From NCBI RefSeq assembly GCF_025642255.1, contig NZ_CP106759.1, positions 1-64,000 on the forward strand: a stretch of DNA of 64,000 bases, in the 5' to 3' direction. The stretch is from Stenotrophomonas maltophilia. Lineage in GTDB: Bacteria > Pseudomonadota > Gammaproteobacteria > Xanthomonadales > Xanthomonadaceae. Within the stretch, counting starts at the first letter, position 1, and each line of letters begins with the position of its first letter. The translations under genes and the position numbers were made by a program. Below, in pieces: positions 30,122 to 39,083 of the stretch. The notes beneath the pieces are model-generated. The model worked only from the letters and a program-made list of their open reading frames with translations, was not told the origin of the DNA and made no database searches.

Positions 30122-32575
30122 ATGTCGCTGCATCAGTACCGGCGCAAGCGTCGGCTCGGCGGCGGCAACGGGCAGACGCCGGAACCGGACGACCAGCCGG
30201 CGCCGGGTGATCCGAAGCGGCGGCCGATCTTCGTCATCCAGCTGCACCACGCCAGTTCGCGCCATTTCGATTTCCGCCTCGAAATGGACGGCGTGCTCAA
30301 GAGCTGGGCGGTGCCCAAAGGGCCATCGCTGCGCGTTGGCGAGAAGCGGCTGGCGGTGGAAGTGGAAGATCATCCCCTGTCCTATGCCGGCTTCCAGGGC
30401 GATATTCCCGAGGGCCACTACGGTGCCGGTCACGTGGAGGTCTTCGACCACGGCACCTGGGCATGCGCGGGTGATCCACTGCAGGCGCTGGCAGCGGGCA
30501 AGATCGATTTCGTCCTGCATGGCCAGCGGCTGGCCGGGGGATGGAAACTGGTGCGGACCGCGATGAAGGGACGCCAGGTGCAGTGGCTGTTGATCAAGCG
30601 CGAGGACAGCGAGGCCCGCGACGCAGAGGCCGACGACCTGCTGCACGCGCCATTGCGTGAACACCCCGGGAGCGCGAAGAAGATGACGGGCAGGAAGACA
30701 CGCAAGGCGGAGTCGCGCTGGCACGCGCGCGCGCTGAAACTGCAGGGCGCCCGCGACCGCCCGTATCCGCGTGCATTCAAACCACAACTGACCGACCACC
30801 GCGATGCCGCGCCCGATGGCGATCGCTGGCTGCACGAGATCAAGTGGGATGGCTATCGCCTGCTGGCCGATCTGCACGGCGGTGAAGTGAAGCTCCGCTC
30901 GCGCAACGGGCTGGACTGGACCGGGGACTTCCCTGAAGTCGTGCAGGCCGTGCAGGCGCTGCCGGTTGATGACGCGCGCCTGGACGGTGAACTGGTAGTG
31001 CTCGACGAGAAGGGTCGCAGCGATTTCGCCGCCCTGCAGCGGGTCATCGATGGCAGCTCGAAGGCGCCGCTACGCTACCTTCTCTTCGACCTGCCCGGCG
31101 TGGCGGGAGTGGACATCAGCGCGGCACCGCTGCTTGAGCGCAAGACGCTGCTCAAGGCGTTGATCGGCGACACGCCCGGAACGCTGGCGTTCAGCGATCA
31201 CGTCCTCGGCCATGGGCCGCAGGTCTTCGCCGCCAGTGGTAAGGCCGGGTATGAGGGCATCGTCAGCAAGCAGGTGGACGCGCCCTACGTCAACGTGCGT
31301 GCGCGCAGCTGGGTGAAGGTCAAGCATGAGGATACCGATGAGTTCCTGATCGTCGGCCATACCGCGCCGAAGGGCTCGCGCGTGGGGTTCGGATCGTTGC
31401 TGCTGGCAACTCCCGACAAGGACGGCCTGCGCTACGTGGGTCGCGTCGGCACCGGCTTCGACGATGACAGCCTGCGCGCGCTGGCGCGGACGCTGAAGCC
31501 GTTGGCGGTGGAGGACGCTGCGGTGGCGCTGCCCGCGCACGTCCCGTTCCGCGCCGCCAGCGTGCACTGGGTGAAGCCAGTGAGGGTGGCCGAAGTGGCC
31601 TTCCGTGGCTGGGGCAAGGAGGGGCTGCTGCGACAGGCCAGCTTCAAGCGGCTGCGCAGCGACAAGAGCGGCGAGGATCTGGCGATGCCTGCAAAGACCA
31701 CGAGCAGCGACGACGCGGTTGCCATCAGCCACCCTGAGCGTGTGGTCTTCGCGAAGAAGAAGATCCGCAAGGGCGACGTGGCCGACTACTACCGGCAGAT
31801 GGCGCGCTGGATCCTGCCCGGGATCGTGGGCAGGCCCCTTTCGCTGCTGCGCTGCCCTGATGGCGCGGGCAAGGCCTGCTTCTTCCAGAAGCACCACGGC
31901 CCGGGCCTGGGCGACGCCGTGCATGCGGTCCCCCTGCAGCAGAAGAGCGGTCGCGAGGACTACGTCTACATCGACGATGTACGCGGCCTGCTGCAGCTGG
32001 TGCAGATGAACACGCTCGAGCTGCATCCCTGGGGCGCCACGGTTGCCGATCCCGAACATCCAGACCGGCTGGTATTCGATCTGGACCCCGGTGAGGGCGT
32101 CGGCTGGAACGAGGTCAAGGCCGGCGCGCGCGACGTGCGCGACCGGTTGCAGGAGATCGGCCTGCGCAGTTTCGTGCGGCTGTCCGGCGGCAAGGGCGTG
32201 CATGTGGTGGTCCCCCTGCAGCCCGCCGCCGACTGGGAACAGGCCAAGGCATTCTGCGAGGCCTTCGCGCAGGCGATGGCACAGCAGGCGCCCGAACGCT
32301 ATGTGGCAACGATGAGCAAGGCCAAGCGCGGCGGTGTGATCTTCATCGATTGGTTGCGCAATACGCGTGGCGCGACCAGCGTCTGCTCCTGGTCGCTGCG
32401 CGCCCGCGAAAGTGCGGGCGTGGCGGTGCCGCTGCGCTGGGAAGAGCTTGCGCGGATCAAGGCGGCCGACGCCTTCCCGCTCGACAAGGCGCTGGCACGG
32501 GCCAAGCGCCTGAAGGCCGATCCGTGGCGGGGCATCGATGCGGTGAAGCAGACCCTGCCGTCGCTCGATCTGTAG
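30122..32575 (+). CDS. ligD: Multifunctional DNA ligase D (phosphoesterase-ligase-polymerase)
   Basis: LigD trims, extends and seals broken DNA ends held by Ku. The 817-residue protein has the Pseudomonas-type order: 3'-phosphoesterase (about 35-180, HHASSRHFDFRLEMDGVLKSW and EGHYGAG), ATP-dependent ligase (about 215-525, with the adenylated Lys in HEIKWDGYRLL and ELVVLDEKGRSDF), and the archaeo-eukaryotic-primase-type polymerase (about 540-810, FDLDPGEGVGWNEV and VRLSGGKGVHVVVPL). Only 3 bp separate it from ku. All three active sites look intact. The short linkers are basic. Confidence 0.96.
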   Translation: MSLHQYRRKRRLGGGNGQTPEPDDQPAPGDPKRRPIFVIQLHHASSRHFDFRLEMDGVLKSWAVPKGPSLRVGEKRLAVEVEDHPLSYAGFQGDIPEGHYGAGHVEVFDHGTWACAGDPLQALAAGKIDFVLHGQRLAGGWKLVRTAMKGRQVQWLLIKREDSEARDAEADDLLHAPLREHPGSAKKMTGRKTRKAESRWHARALKLQGARDRPYPRAFKPQLTDHRDAAPDGDRWLHEIKWDGYRLLADLHGGEVKLRSRNGLDWTGDFPEVVQAVQALPVDDARLDGELVVLDEKGRSDFAALQRVIDGSSKAPLRYLLFDLPGVAGVDISAAPLLERKTLLKALIGDTPGTLAFSDHVLGHGPQVFAASGKAGYEGIVSKQVDAPYVNVRARSWVKVKHEDTDEFLIVGHTAPKGSRVGFGSLLLATPDKDGLRYVGRVGTGFDDDSLRALARTLKPLAVEDAAVALPAHVPFRAASVHWVKPVRVAEVAFRGWGKEGLLRQASFKRLRSDKSGEDLAMPAKTTSSDDAVAISHPERVVFAKKKIRKGDVADYYRQMARWILPGIVGRPLSLLRCPDGAGKACFFQKHHGPGLGDAVHAVPLQQKSGREDYVYIDDVRGLLQLVQMNTLELHPWGATVADPEHPDRLVFDLDPGEGVGWNEVKAGARDVRDRLQEIGLRSFVRLSGGKGVHVVVPLQPAADWEQAKAFCEAFAQAMAQQAPERYVATMSKAKRGGVIFIDWLRNTRGATSVCSWSLRARESAGVAVPLRWEELARIKAADAFPLDKALARAKRLKADPWRGIDAVKQTLPSLDL

Positions 32576-32611
32576 GGCCGGGGCATTGGCCACGGCCCTG
32601 CAGCGGCGGGC

Positions 32612-35413
32612 TCAGAAGTCCGCGCGGATGCCGAAGGTGATACGACGGCCGGAGAACTCGTACTGGGTCGGGAAGGCCTTGTCGATGGTGTAGCCGGTGG
32701 TCTTCTCGTCGAGCAGATTGATCGCCTCCAGGTTCAGCTTCCAGGTGTCGGTGAGGCGGAACCCGATAGAGGCATCGAGCTGGCCATAGGCATCGCGGTA
32801 AACCGGATACATGTTCAGATGGATGTACTCGACGTACTTGTCCTTGTAGTTGTACGAGGCGCGCGCGCTGAAGCGATCGTTCTCGTAGTACAGGGTGACG
32901 TTGTACGCCTTCTCGGCCAAGCCTTCCGGCGGCGTCGGGATATCCAGGTCGGATGCACCGGTCAGCGAATTGTCGAGCTGGGTGTAGTTGGCATTGATGC
33001 CCCAGCCTTCCAGCGCCGGGTGCAGCATCGACAGCGGCAGCTGCGCGACCAGCTCCACGCCGGTGACCTTGTACGAGCCATCGGCGTTGACCGGCTGGTA
33101 GACCTCGAAGTCGTAGTAGCCGTCCAGCGAACCGTTGGCGTTGAGTTTCTCCACGTTCGGCACGATGCCGGTCAACGACTGCCGCACTACGCCGTCGATC
33201 TTCTTGGAGAAGTACGACGCGGCCAGCAGGCCACCGTTCTGCAGGTACTTTTCCAGGCCCACTTCCCACTGCCTGGCGGTGGTCGGCTTCAGTGCCGGGT
33301 TGCCGTCCATGAAGCGGAAGCTGCTCCAGCTGACGGTGCGGCGGTAGGCAATGTCGGTCAGCGACGGACGCATCAGTGTTTCCGAGGCAGCACCGCGCAG
33401 CACCAGGCCCTCGGCGATCTCGGCGGTCATGTTGAAGCTGGGCAGGATCCTGCTGTAGTCGCCGCTGCTCGAAATCGGCGTCGGCGTGTAGCCGTTGCTG
33501 CCATCGGCGTTCTGCACCGGATGGAAGCCGGACGAATCGACGTCGGTGTCGATCGAACGCACGCCGAGGTTGGCGTACACCGGTACCTGACCGATGTCGA
33601 AGTAGAGATCGGCCATGGCATACAGGGCCAGGGTCTTCTCCTTCACCTCGTAGTACTGGCCCGGATCGATCGGGGTTTCATAGCCCGGGTAGCGGAACGT
33701 AGCGCGCGCATAGGCGTTGGAAACCTGCTGCCAGTCCAGGTCGCTCGGGCGATACGCACCACCCGGTGCCAGCTGGCTGATCCACACCGGGTTGCTGTCG
33801 GCCAGCGTGCGCGTATTGACCCACGCGGCGCTGCCGGCGGTCGGGCCCTGGATCTTGCCGCTGCCGAACGCGCGTTCCTTGGTCTTGTCGGTGTAGCGCG
33901 CGCCGAACTGCACGCCGCTCAGTGCCGGGAAGAAGGCCAGGTTCATCTGCCGCCTCAGGTCGAGCTGCGCGGCGTACTTGTCATCCTTCACCTTCTCCAG
34001 CTCGGTTTCGTACGCTTCGAACAGGTACTTGTCTGCGGCGTTGTACATGTCGAAGCCGCCGGTTGTGCTCGGCACGGTCTCGCCGCCGTTGCGGGTCCAG
34101 CGCGTGCGCGACGGCGCGTAGGCCACGTGCTTGAGGTTGGCGTAGTCCGAGTCCTTGCGCGCGCCGGAGTAGCCGACCAGCGCGTCGATGTTCCAGTTAC
34201 CCACCTTCCAGTCCAGCGTGCTGCTGAACTGACGGTAGTCGGTATTGGCGTTGCGTTCCTTGCTCAGGATTTCGTGCTGGGTGGCGGTGTAGGACACGTC
34301 CTTCAGCACGGTGATGCCGTAGGCCGACAGCGTGTCACGGTCGTAGTCGTGGATGGTGTCCAGCGTGCTGCGGCTGGAGGCCGAGTACGCTGCGGCATCG
34401 TACTCGTCCTCGTGTGTGTCGTAGCCGCCGAGCATGGCGTCGAAGCTGAGCGAGAACGTGTCGCTGGGCTTGAACTGCAGCGAGGCGGTGGCGCCCCACT
34501 GGTCCTGCTCGTTGAGGTAGACGCGGTCGCCGACCTTGTCCTGGAAGACAATCCGGCTGGTTTCATCCTTGTCCATCCGGTTGCTGACGACGATGCCGGC
34601 ATCGCGCGCCAGCACCGCGGCGGCCTGCGAACCGCGCGTACCCGACGCCTCCAGGAAGCGGCCCATGGGACGGAAGTTGATGCCTGAGTTGGAGTCGGTG
34701 CGGTTGCTGCGCTTGGCCTTGGAGAACGACACCAGGCCGCCCCAGTTGCCCCAGGTGTCACTGGCGAGGAAGGAGATCTTCGGATCGATCTTGCCGTTGA
34801 TCGAGTTGTGCGAAGCTTCGGCCGACGCACTGAACTTCGGCTCGGGGAAGTCGAATGGCTTGGCCGTTTCGATGTAGACCGAGCCGGCGATGCCGCCTTC
34901 CTCATCGGCGGCGGTCGGCGACTTCTGCACGGTCACCGTCTGCACCACGTCCGAGGCGAAGATGTCGAACTGCACGTCGCGTCCGCCACTGCCGGAGGCC
35001 GTCGCCAGGTTGTTGATCGAGACCAGGGTGAACTCGCTGGGCAGGCCGCGCACGCTGACCCTGCTGCCCAGGCCCTTGTTGCGTTCGATGGTGACGCCCG
35101 GCATGCGCTGCAGCGCTTCGGCGAGATTCTGCTCGGGAAAATCGGCCACGTCGGTGGCGACGATCGAGTCGGAGAAGCCGATGTTGGCGCGCTTCAGGTC
35201 GACGGCGCGCTCCAGGCTCCGTGCATAGCTGCCGGTCACGGTGACCGTGTCCAGCTGCTGCAGCTGTTGGCGGGTATCGCCTTCGATCGCCTCCTCGGCC
35301 ATTGCTTCGACGGGCAGCACGGCCAGGCCGCCGATCAGCACCGCATGCACGGCGCGGGACAACAGCTTCGCTTGGGGGGCCGCGGCGGCGGCCTCCCGTG
35401 TCTGGTAACGCAT
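32612..35413 (-). CDS. Large TonB-dependent receptor of the Xanthomonas/Caulobacter type
   Basis: A 933-residue receptor with a long signal region (hydrophobic AVHAVLIGGLAVLPVEAMAEEA), a TonB-box-like LDTVTVTGSYARS, a plug with FPEQNLAEALQRMPGVTIERN and GSRVSVRGLPSEFTLVSINN, and a barrel ending in GRRITFGIRADF, with the usual terminal Phe. The motif DEEGGIAGSVYIETAKPFDFPE is typical of the TonB-Xanth-Caul subfamily (TIGR01782), many of which serve plant-carbohydrate uptake. No sugar-use genes adjoin it here, so the ligand is unknown. It is convergent with ligD. Confidence 0.92.
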   Translation of the reverse strand: MRYQTREAAAAAPQAKLLSRAVHAVLIGGLAVLPVEAMAEEAIEGDTRQQLQQLDTVTVTGSYARSLERAVDLKRANIGFSDSIVATDVADFPEQNLAEALQRMPGVTIERNKGLGSRVSVRGLPSEFTLVSINNLATASGSGGRDVQFDIFASDVVQTVTVQKSPTAADEEGGIAGSVYIETAKPFDFPEPKFSASAEASHNSINGKIDPKISFLASDTWGNWGGLVSFSKAKRSNRTDSNSGINFRPMGRFLEASGTRGSQAAAVLARDAGIVVSNRMDKDETSRIVFQDKVGDRVYLNEQDQWGATASLQFKPSDTFSLSFDAMLGGYDTHEDEYDAAAYSASSRSTLDTIHDYDRDTLSAYGITVLKDVSYTATQHEILSKERNANTDYRQFSSTLDWKVGNWNIDALVGYSGARKDSDYANLKHVAYAPSRTRWTRNGGETVPSTTGGFDMYNAADKYLFEAYETELEKVKDDKYAAQLDLRRQMNLAFFPALSGVQFGARYTDKTKERAFGSGKIQGPTAGSAAWVNTRTLADSNPVWISQLAPGGAYRPSDLDWQQVSNAYARATFRYPGYETPIDPGQYYEVKEKTLALYAMADLYFDIGQVPVYANLGVRSIDTDVDSSGFHPVQNADGSNGYTPTPISSSGDYSRILPSFNMTAEIAEGLVLRGAASETLMRPSLTDIAYRRTVSWSSFRFMDGNPALKPTTARQWEVGLEKYLQNGGLLAASYFSKKIDGVVRQSLTGIVPNVEKLNANGSLDGYYDFEVYQPVNADGSYKVTGVELVAQLPLSMLHPALEGWGINANYTQLDNSLTGASDLDIPTPPEGLAEKAYNVTLYYENDRFSARASYNYKDKYVEYIHLNMYPVYRDAYGQLDASIGFRLTDTWKLNLEAINLLDEKTTGYTIDKAFPTQYEFSGRRITFGIRADF

Positions 35414-35532
35414 CGGATGATTCCCCGGTTCCCTGTGGTGTCTTACGCCGCGCCTGTTCCCGGGTTCCGTGGGTACAGGCCCCTGCGCCGCGTTGCCGAC
35501 GTTCGGCGGGCACCGAGCCTAGGGGGAGATTG

Positions 35533-35928
35533 TTAAGCCTGTGTTGCGCTGCGTGAGGGCCGACGTCCGAACCCCCATCCCAGCAGCAGCTGCACCGGCA
35601 GTGATACCAGCAGGCCGATGACGAACCAGCGTGGGAAATCCGCGCCGAGCGTCCACAGGCCGTAGCCTGCGCCCAGCACCAGCAGTGACCAGATCGAGGT
35701 GCCGTGCGCACGCGGCCAGCAGGGCGCGTAGTAGGTGGCGAAGGCGATCGCGGCGATGCCGCCGAGCACGGTGAACGCCAGGTCCCAGCCCAGCTGCGCT
35801 TCGCTGCCGGGATGCAGGCCGAGCAGCGCAGGCAGCCAGCCACCGGCACTGGTGACCAGGGCAAGCGCGAGCAACGCGCCAGCCAGGGCGACGATGGAAA
35901 GAAAGACAGTCTTGAGCATGCCGGGCAT
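35533..35928 (-). CDS. Small membrane protein with about four helices
   Basis: A 131-residue protein that is mostly hydrophobic: segments at about 5-27, 48-66, 80-94 and 101-118, with a basic C-terminus (GFGRRPSRSA). It starts with MPGMLKTVFLSIVALAGALL and lies 36 bp after the YgjP-like gene on the same strand, at the end of a ttcA-rdgC-protease run. I recognise no family. Confidence 0.65.
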   Translation of the reverse strand: MPGMLKTVFLSIVALAGALLALALVTSAGGWLPALLGLHPGSEAQLGWDLAFTVLGGIAAIAFATYYAPCWPRAHGTSIWSLLVLGAGYGLWTLGADFPRWFVIGLLVSLPVQLLLGWGFGRRPSRSATQA

Positions 35929-35964
35929 GGCCGCATTGTACGGCCGGACCGGCAGGGTGATGGC

Positions 35965-36744
35965 TTACAGCAGCTGCCTCAGCATCGCCTTCAGGCGTCG
36001 CCCTTCCTGCTGGAAGTAGTCGCGCTGCTCACGCCAGGCCGGGAACCGTTGCTCGACCTCCTGCCAGAACGCCGGCGAGTGGTTGGGCTGGATGAGGTGG
36101 CAGAGCTCATGCACCAGCACATACTCGAATGCCTGCGGACGCCCCAGGACCAGCGCAAGATCCAGGGCCATGCTGCCATCGGGAGCCAACGAACCCCACT
36201 GCGAGGACATCACCTTCAAGCGCAGGCGGCTGGGTGCCCGTGGCAGGCCGGGTAGATAGCGCGGCAGCCAGCGCCCCACGTCGGCGCGGGTCTGCGCCTC
36301 GAAGAACTCGCGCAGCAGACGGCGCAGGGTCGCGTCACCGGCGCGGGCCGGCCACTGCAGGCAGGCGCCGTGCTCGTCGATGTCCAGGCGTGCGTAGCGG
36401 CCTTCCTGCCAGCGCAGCGGCAGCAGCTCCCCGCGCAGGGGCAGCACTCCGTCCACGCCGGGCTGCAGCGGTGCGGGCAGGCCCTGGCCCTGGTACTGGC
36501 GCAGCTGCAGTGCCAACCAGTCGCGATGCTGCTCCAGGAAACGTTCGCCCATCACCAGGCTGGCGCGCGGCGGCAGGGTCAGGCGCGCGCCGCGTTCGTC
36601 GACGCTGAGCTTGATGCGGCGCGCGCGCGGATCGCGTACGCGCAGCACGTCGATCTCGGCATCCTCCAGGCGGAGGCGAACGGTATCGCGCTGCACGGTG
36701 GCGGGCAGTGTGGGCGAGATCAGGCGGCGCAGCAGGCGGCTCAT
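35965..36744 (-). CDS. YgjP-like zinc metallopeptidase (DUF45/M48-related)
   Basis: A 259-residue protein of the YgjP/WLM-like family. The HExxH zinc site is VHELCHLIQPNHSPAFWQEVE near 207-225; SQWGSLAPDGSMALDLALVL just before it is a family landmark. The N-terminal half is a beta-rich domain (LRLEDAEIDVLRVRDPRARRIKLSV). The start was set at 36744 (MSRLLRRLISPTLP) since upstream residues in frame are not protein-like. It lies 59 bp after rdgC and probably shares its transcript. The physiological substrate is not known. Confidence 0.82.
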   Translation of the reverse strand: MSRLLRRLISPTLPATVQRDTVRLRLEDAEIDVLRVRDPRARRIKLSVDERGARLTLPPRASLVMGERFLEQHRDWLALQLRQYQGQGLPAPLQPGVDGVLPLRGELLPLRWQEGRYARLDIDEHGACLQWPARAGDATLRRLLREFFEAQTRADVGRWLPRYLPGLPRAPSRLRLKVMSSQWGSLAPDGSMALDLALVLGRPQAFEYVLVHELCHLIQPNHSPAFWQEVEQRFPAWREQRDYFQQEGRRLKAMLRQLL

Positions 36745-36803
36745 GCAGCCAGCATAGCGCTGCTTCGGGCCGCTGGATGACCGGCGGCCCACGCGGTGCC
36801 TGT

Positions 36804-37709
36804 TCAGTCAGCCTTGCTGAGCTTGAACGCCTCTTCCAGCAGCAGGAACAGGCGGCGGATCTCGGCGCTCTGCAGGGCGAACCGTGCGTCGAACTCGGCG
36901 CGACGGCCCTCCTCGTCGGCATGCTCGAGCTGGTCCAGGGCGCCGTCGAGGAACTTCAGCTTGCGCACGATCAGGTCGTCGCCGATGACGAAGGACAGGT
37001 TGTCTTCGAAGATCAGCGCCAGCTTGGTCACCTGCTTGCCGGCGTCCAGGTGCTTGTCGATCTCGTCGCAGCGCAGTTCCTGGTGCTGGCACTTGACCAC
37101 CGCACCGCCCTCCACCGGATCCTTCATCTCGCACTCTTCGCCCAGGCTGAGCCCGGTCGGCAGCGGTTCGCCGGCGATCCAGCCGGTCAGGATCGAACGC
37201 GGCGCGACTTCGGCGTTCAGCGGCATTGCCGGAAAGCTGCCGAGCAGGCCACGGATGTCGGACATGAAGTACTCGCCGGTCTTGCGGCTGGACGTATCCA
37301 CCGCGACGTAGCCGTGCTGCAGGTCGATGAAGGCGTCGTTGCGCGAGGACTTCACGAAGGCGCGCGGCAGCAGTTCATGCAGCAGGTCGTCCTTCATGCG
37401 CTTGCGCTCGCGGCCGCCGGGGCGCCGGCCTTCCTTCTCCTCGATCTCCTCCAGCTTGCGCTCTAGCAGGTCGTTGACCACGGCTGCCGGCAGGATCTTG
37501 TCCTCGCCGCCAACCGTCAGCCACAGGTGCTCGGCGATGCGGTGCGAGAGCAGTTCCTTCTCCTCGCGGCCGAACGGTGAAATGAAGCCGCGCGAATTCA
37601 TCTCCAGCGCGCCGACCGGCTTGAGCACGGCGTGCGGCAGCAGCGTATCGATTTCAGAAAAATCAGTGGCGGTCGGGAAACGGAAGAACGTCAGGTTGCG
37701 AAAGAACAT
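36804..37709 (-). CDS. rdgC: Recombination-associated protein RdgC
   Basis: RdgC is a ring-shaped DNA-binding protein that restrains RecA filament formation. At 301 residues it has the normal length and conserved pieces: MFFRNLTFFRF at the start, FISPFGREEKELL, the helix of KILPAAVVNDLLERKLEEIEEKEGRRPGGRERKRMKDDL, HGYVAVDTSSRKTGEY and CEMKDP. It lies 36 bp after ttcA on the same strand. Confidence 0.96.
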   Translation of the reverse strand: MFFRNLTFFRFPTATDFSEIDTLLPHAVLKPVGALEMNSRGFISPFGREEKELLSHRIAEHLWLTVGGEDKILPAAVVNDLLERKLEEIEEKEGRRPGGRERKRMKDDLLHELLPRAFVKSSRNDAFIDLQHGYVAVDTSSRKTGEYFMSDIRGLLGSFPAMPLNAEVAPRSILTGWIAGEPLPTGLSLGEECEMKDPVEGGAVVKCQHQELRCDEIDKHLDAGKQVTKLALIFEDNLSFVIGDDLIVRKLKFLDGALDQLEHADEEGRRAEFDARFALQSAEIRRLFLLLEEAFKLSKAD

Positions 37710-37745
37710 GGATTTCCGGATGGCAAAGAGAAAGGGCGACCGACC

Positions 37746-38666
<921 letters not shown>

Positions 38667-38757
38667 GCCTTCCATTCTACCGGCTTGGAGCGGCCCCGGC
38701 CGGGGAACGGTCCGGCCCTCTCCCGGTGGTCATCATCGCTGTGTATGCTCGGAGGCC

Positions 38758-38961
38758 GTGGACACCTACAGCCCCGCCGAGATCGCCGAACGCCTCGCCG
38801 CCCTGCGCGCCGAGCACCGCCTGCTGGATGAACAGATCACCCGCATGGCGGCCAATGGCGAGGACGAGCTCGAGTCCAAACGCCTGAAGCGGCGCAAGCT
38901 GCAGCTGAAGGACTGCATCACCCGGCTGGAAAGCCTGCAGATTCCCGACGAGCCGGCGTGA
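38758..38961 (+). CDS. Small DUF465 (YdcH-like) coiled-coil protein
   Basis: A 67-residue protein from a GTG at 38758 (DTYSPAEIAERLAALRAEHR after the start). The sequence is an amphipathic helix hairpin ending in LKRRKLQLKDCITRLE, the characteristic C-terminal motif of DUF465/YdcH proteins. GGAGG lies only two bases before the GTG, which is unusually close, but no better in-frame start exists upstream. It is divergent from ttcA by 91 bp. Function of the family is unknown. Confidence 0.8.
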   Translation: MDTYSPAEIAERLAALRAEHRLLDEQITRMAANGEDELESKRLKRRKLQLKDCITRLESLQIPDEPA

Positions 38962-38972
38962 GCCGGGTTCAG

Positions 38973-39064
38973 GTGGGTGCCAATCTTGGTTGGCCTCTGC
39001 CCTGGTAGGTGCCAACCTGGGTTGGCACGACTGGAAGGTGTGTGGACCAAGGTCTACACCTACC
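38973..39064. repeat. Cluster of three GTAG-type palindromes
   Basis: Three REP-like units fill the gap between the DUF465 gene and plsB: GTGGGTGCCAATCTTGGTTGGC (38973-38994, a decayed unit); one with GTAGGTGCCAACC at 39005 pairing with GGTTGGCAC ending 39028; and an inverted one at 39038-39064 whose minus-strand reading starts GTAGGTGTAGACC. The first two share their core; the third has a different core. Such units lie between convergent genes here, as expected for SMAG elements. Confidence 0.8.
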
Positions 39065-39083
39065 GTAGGACCCGGCGCGACCT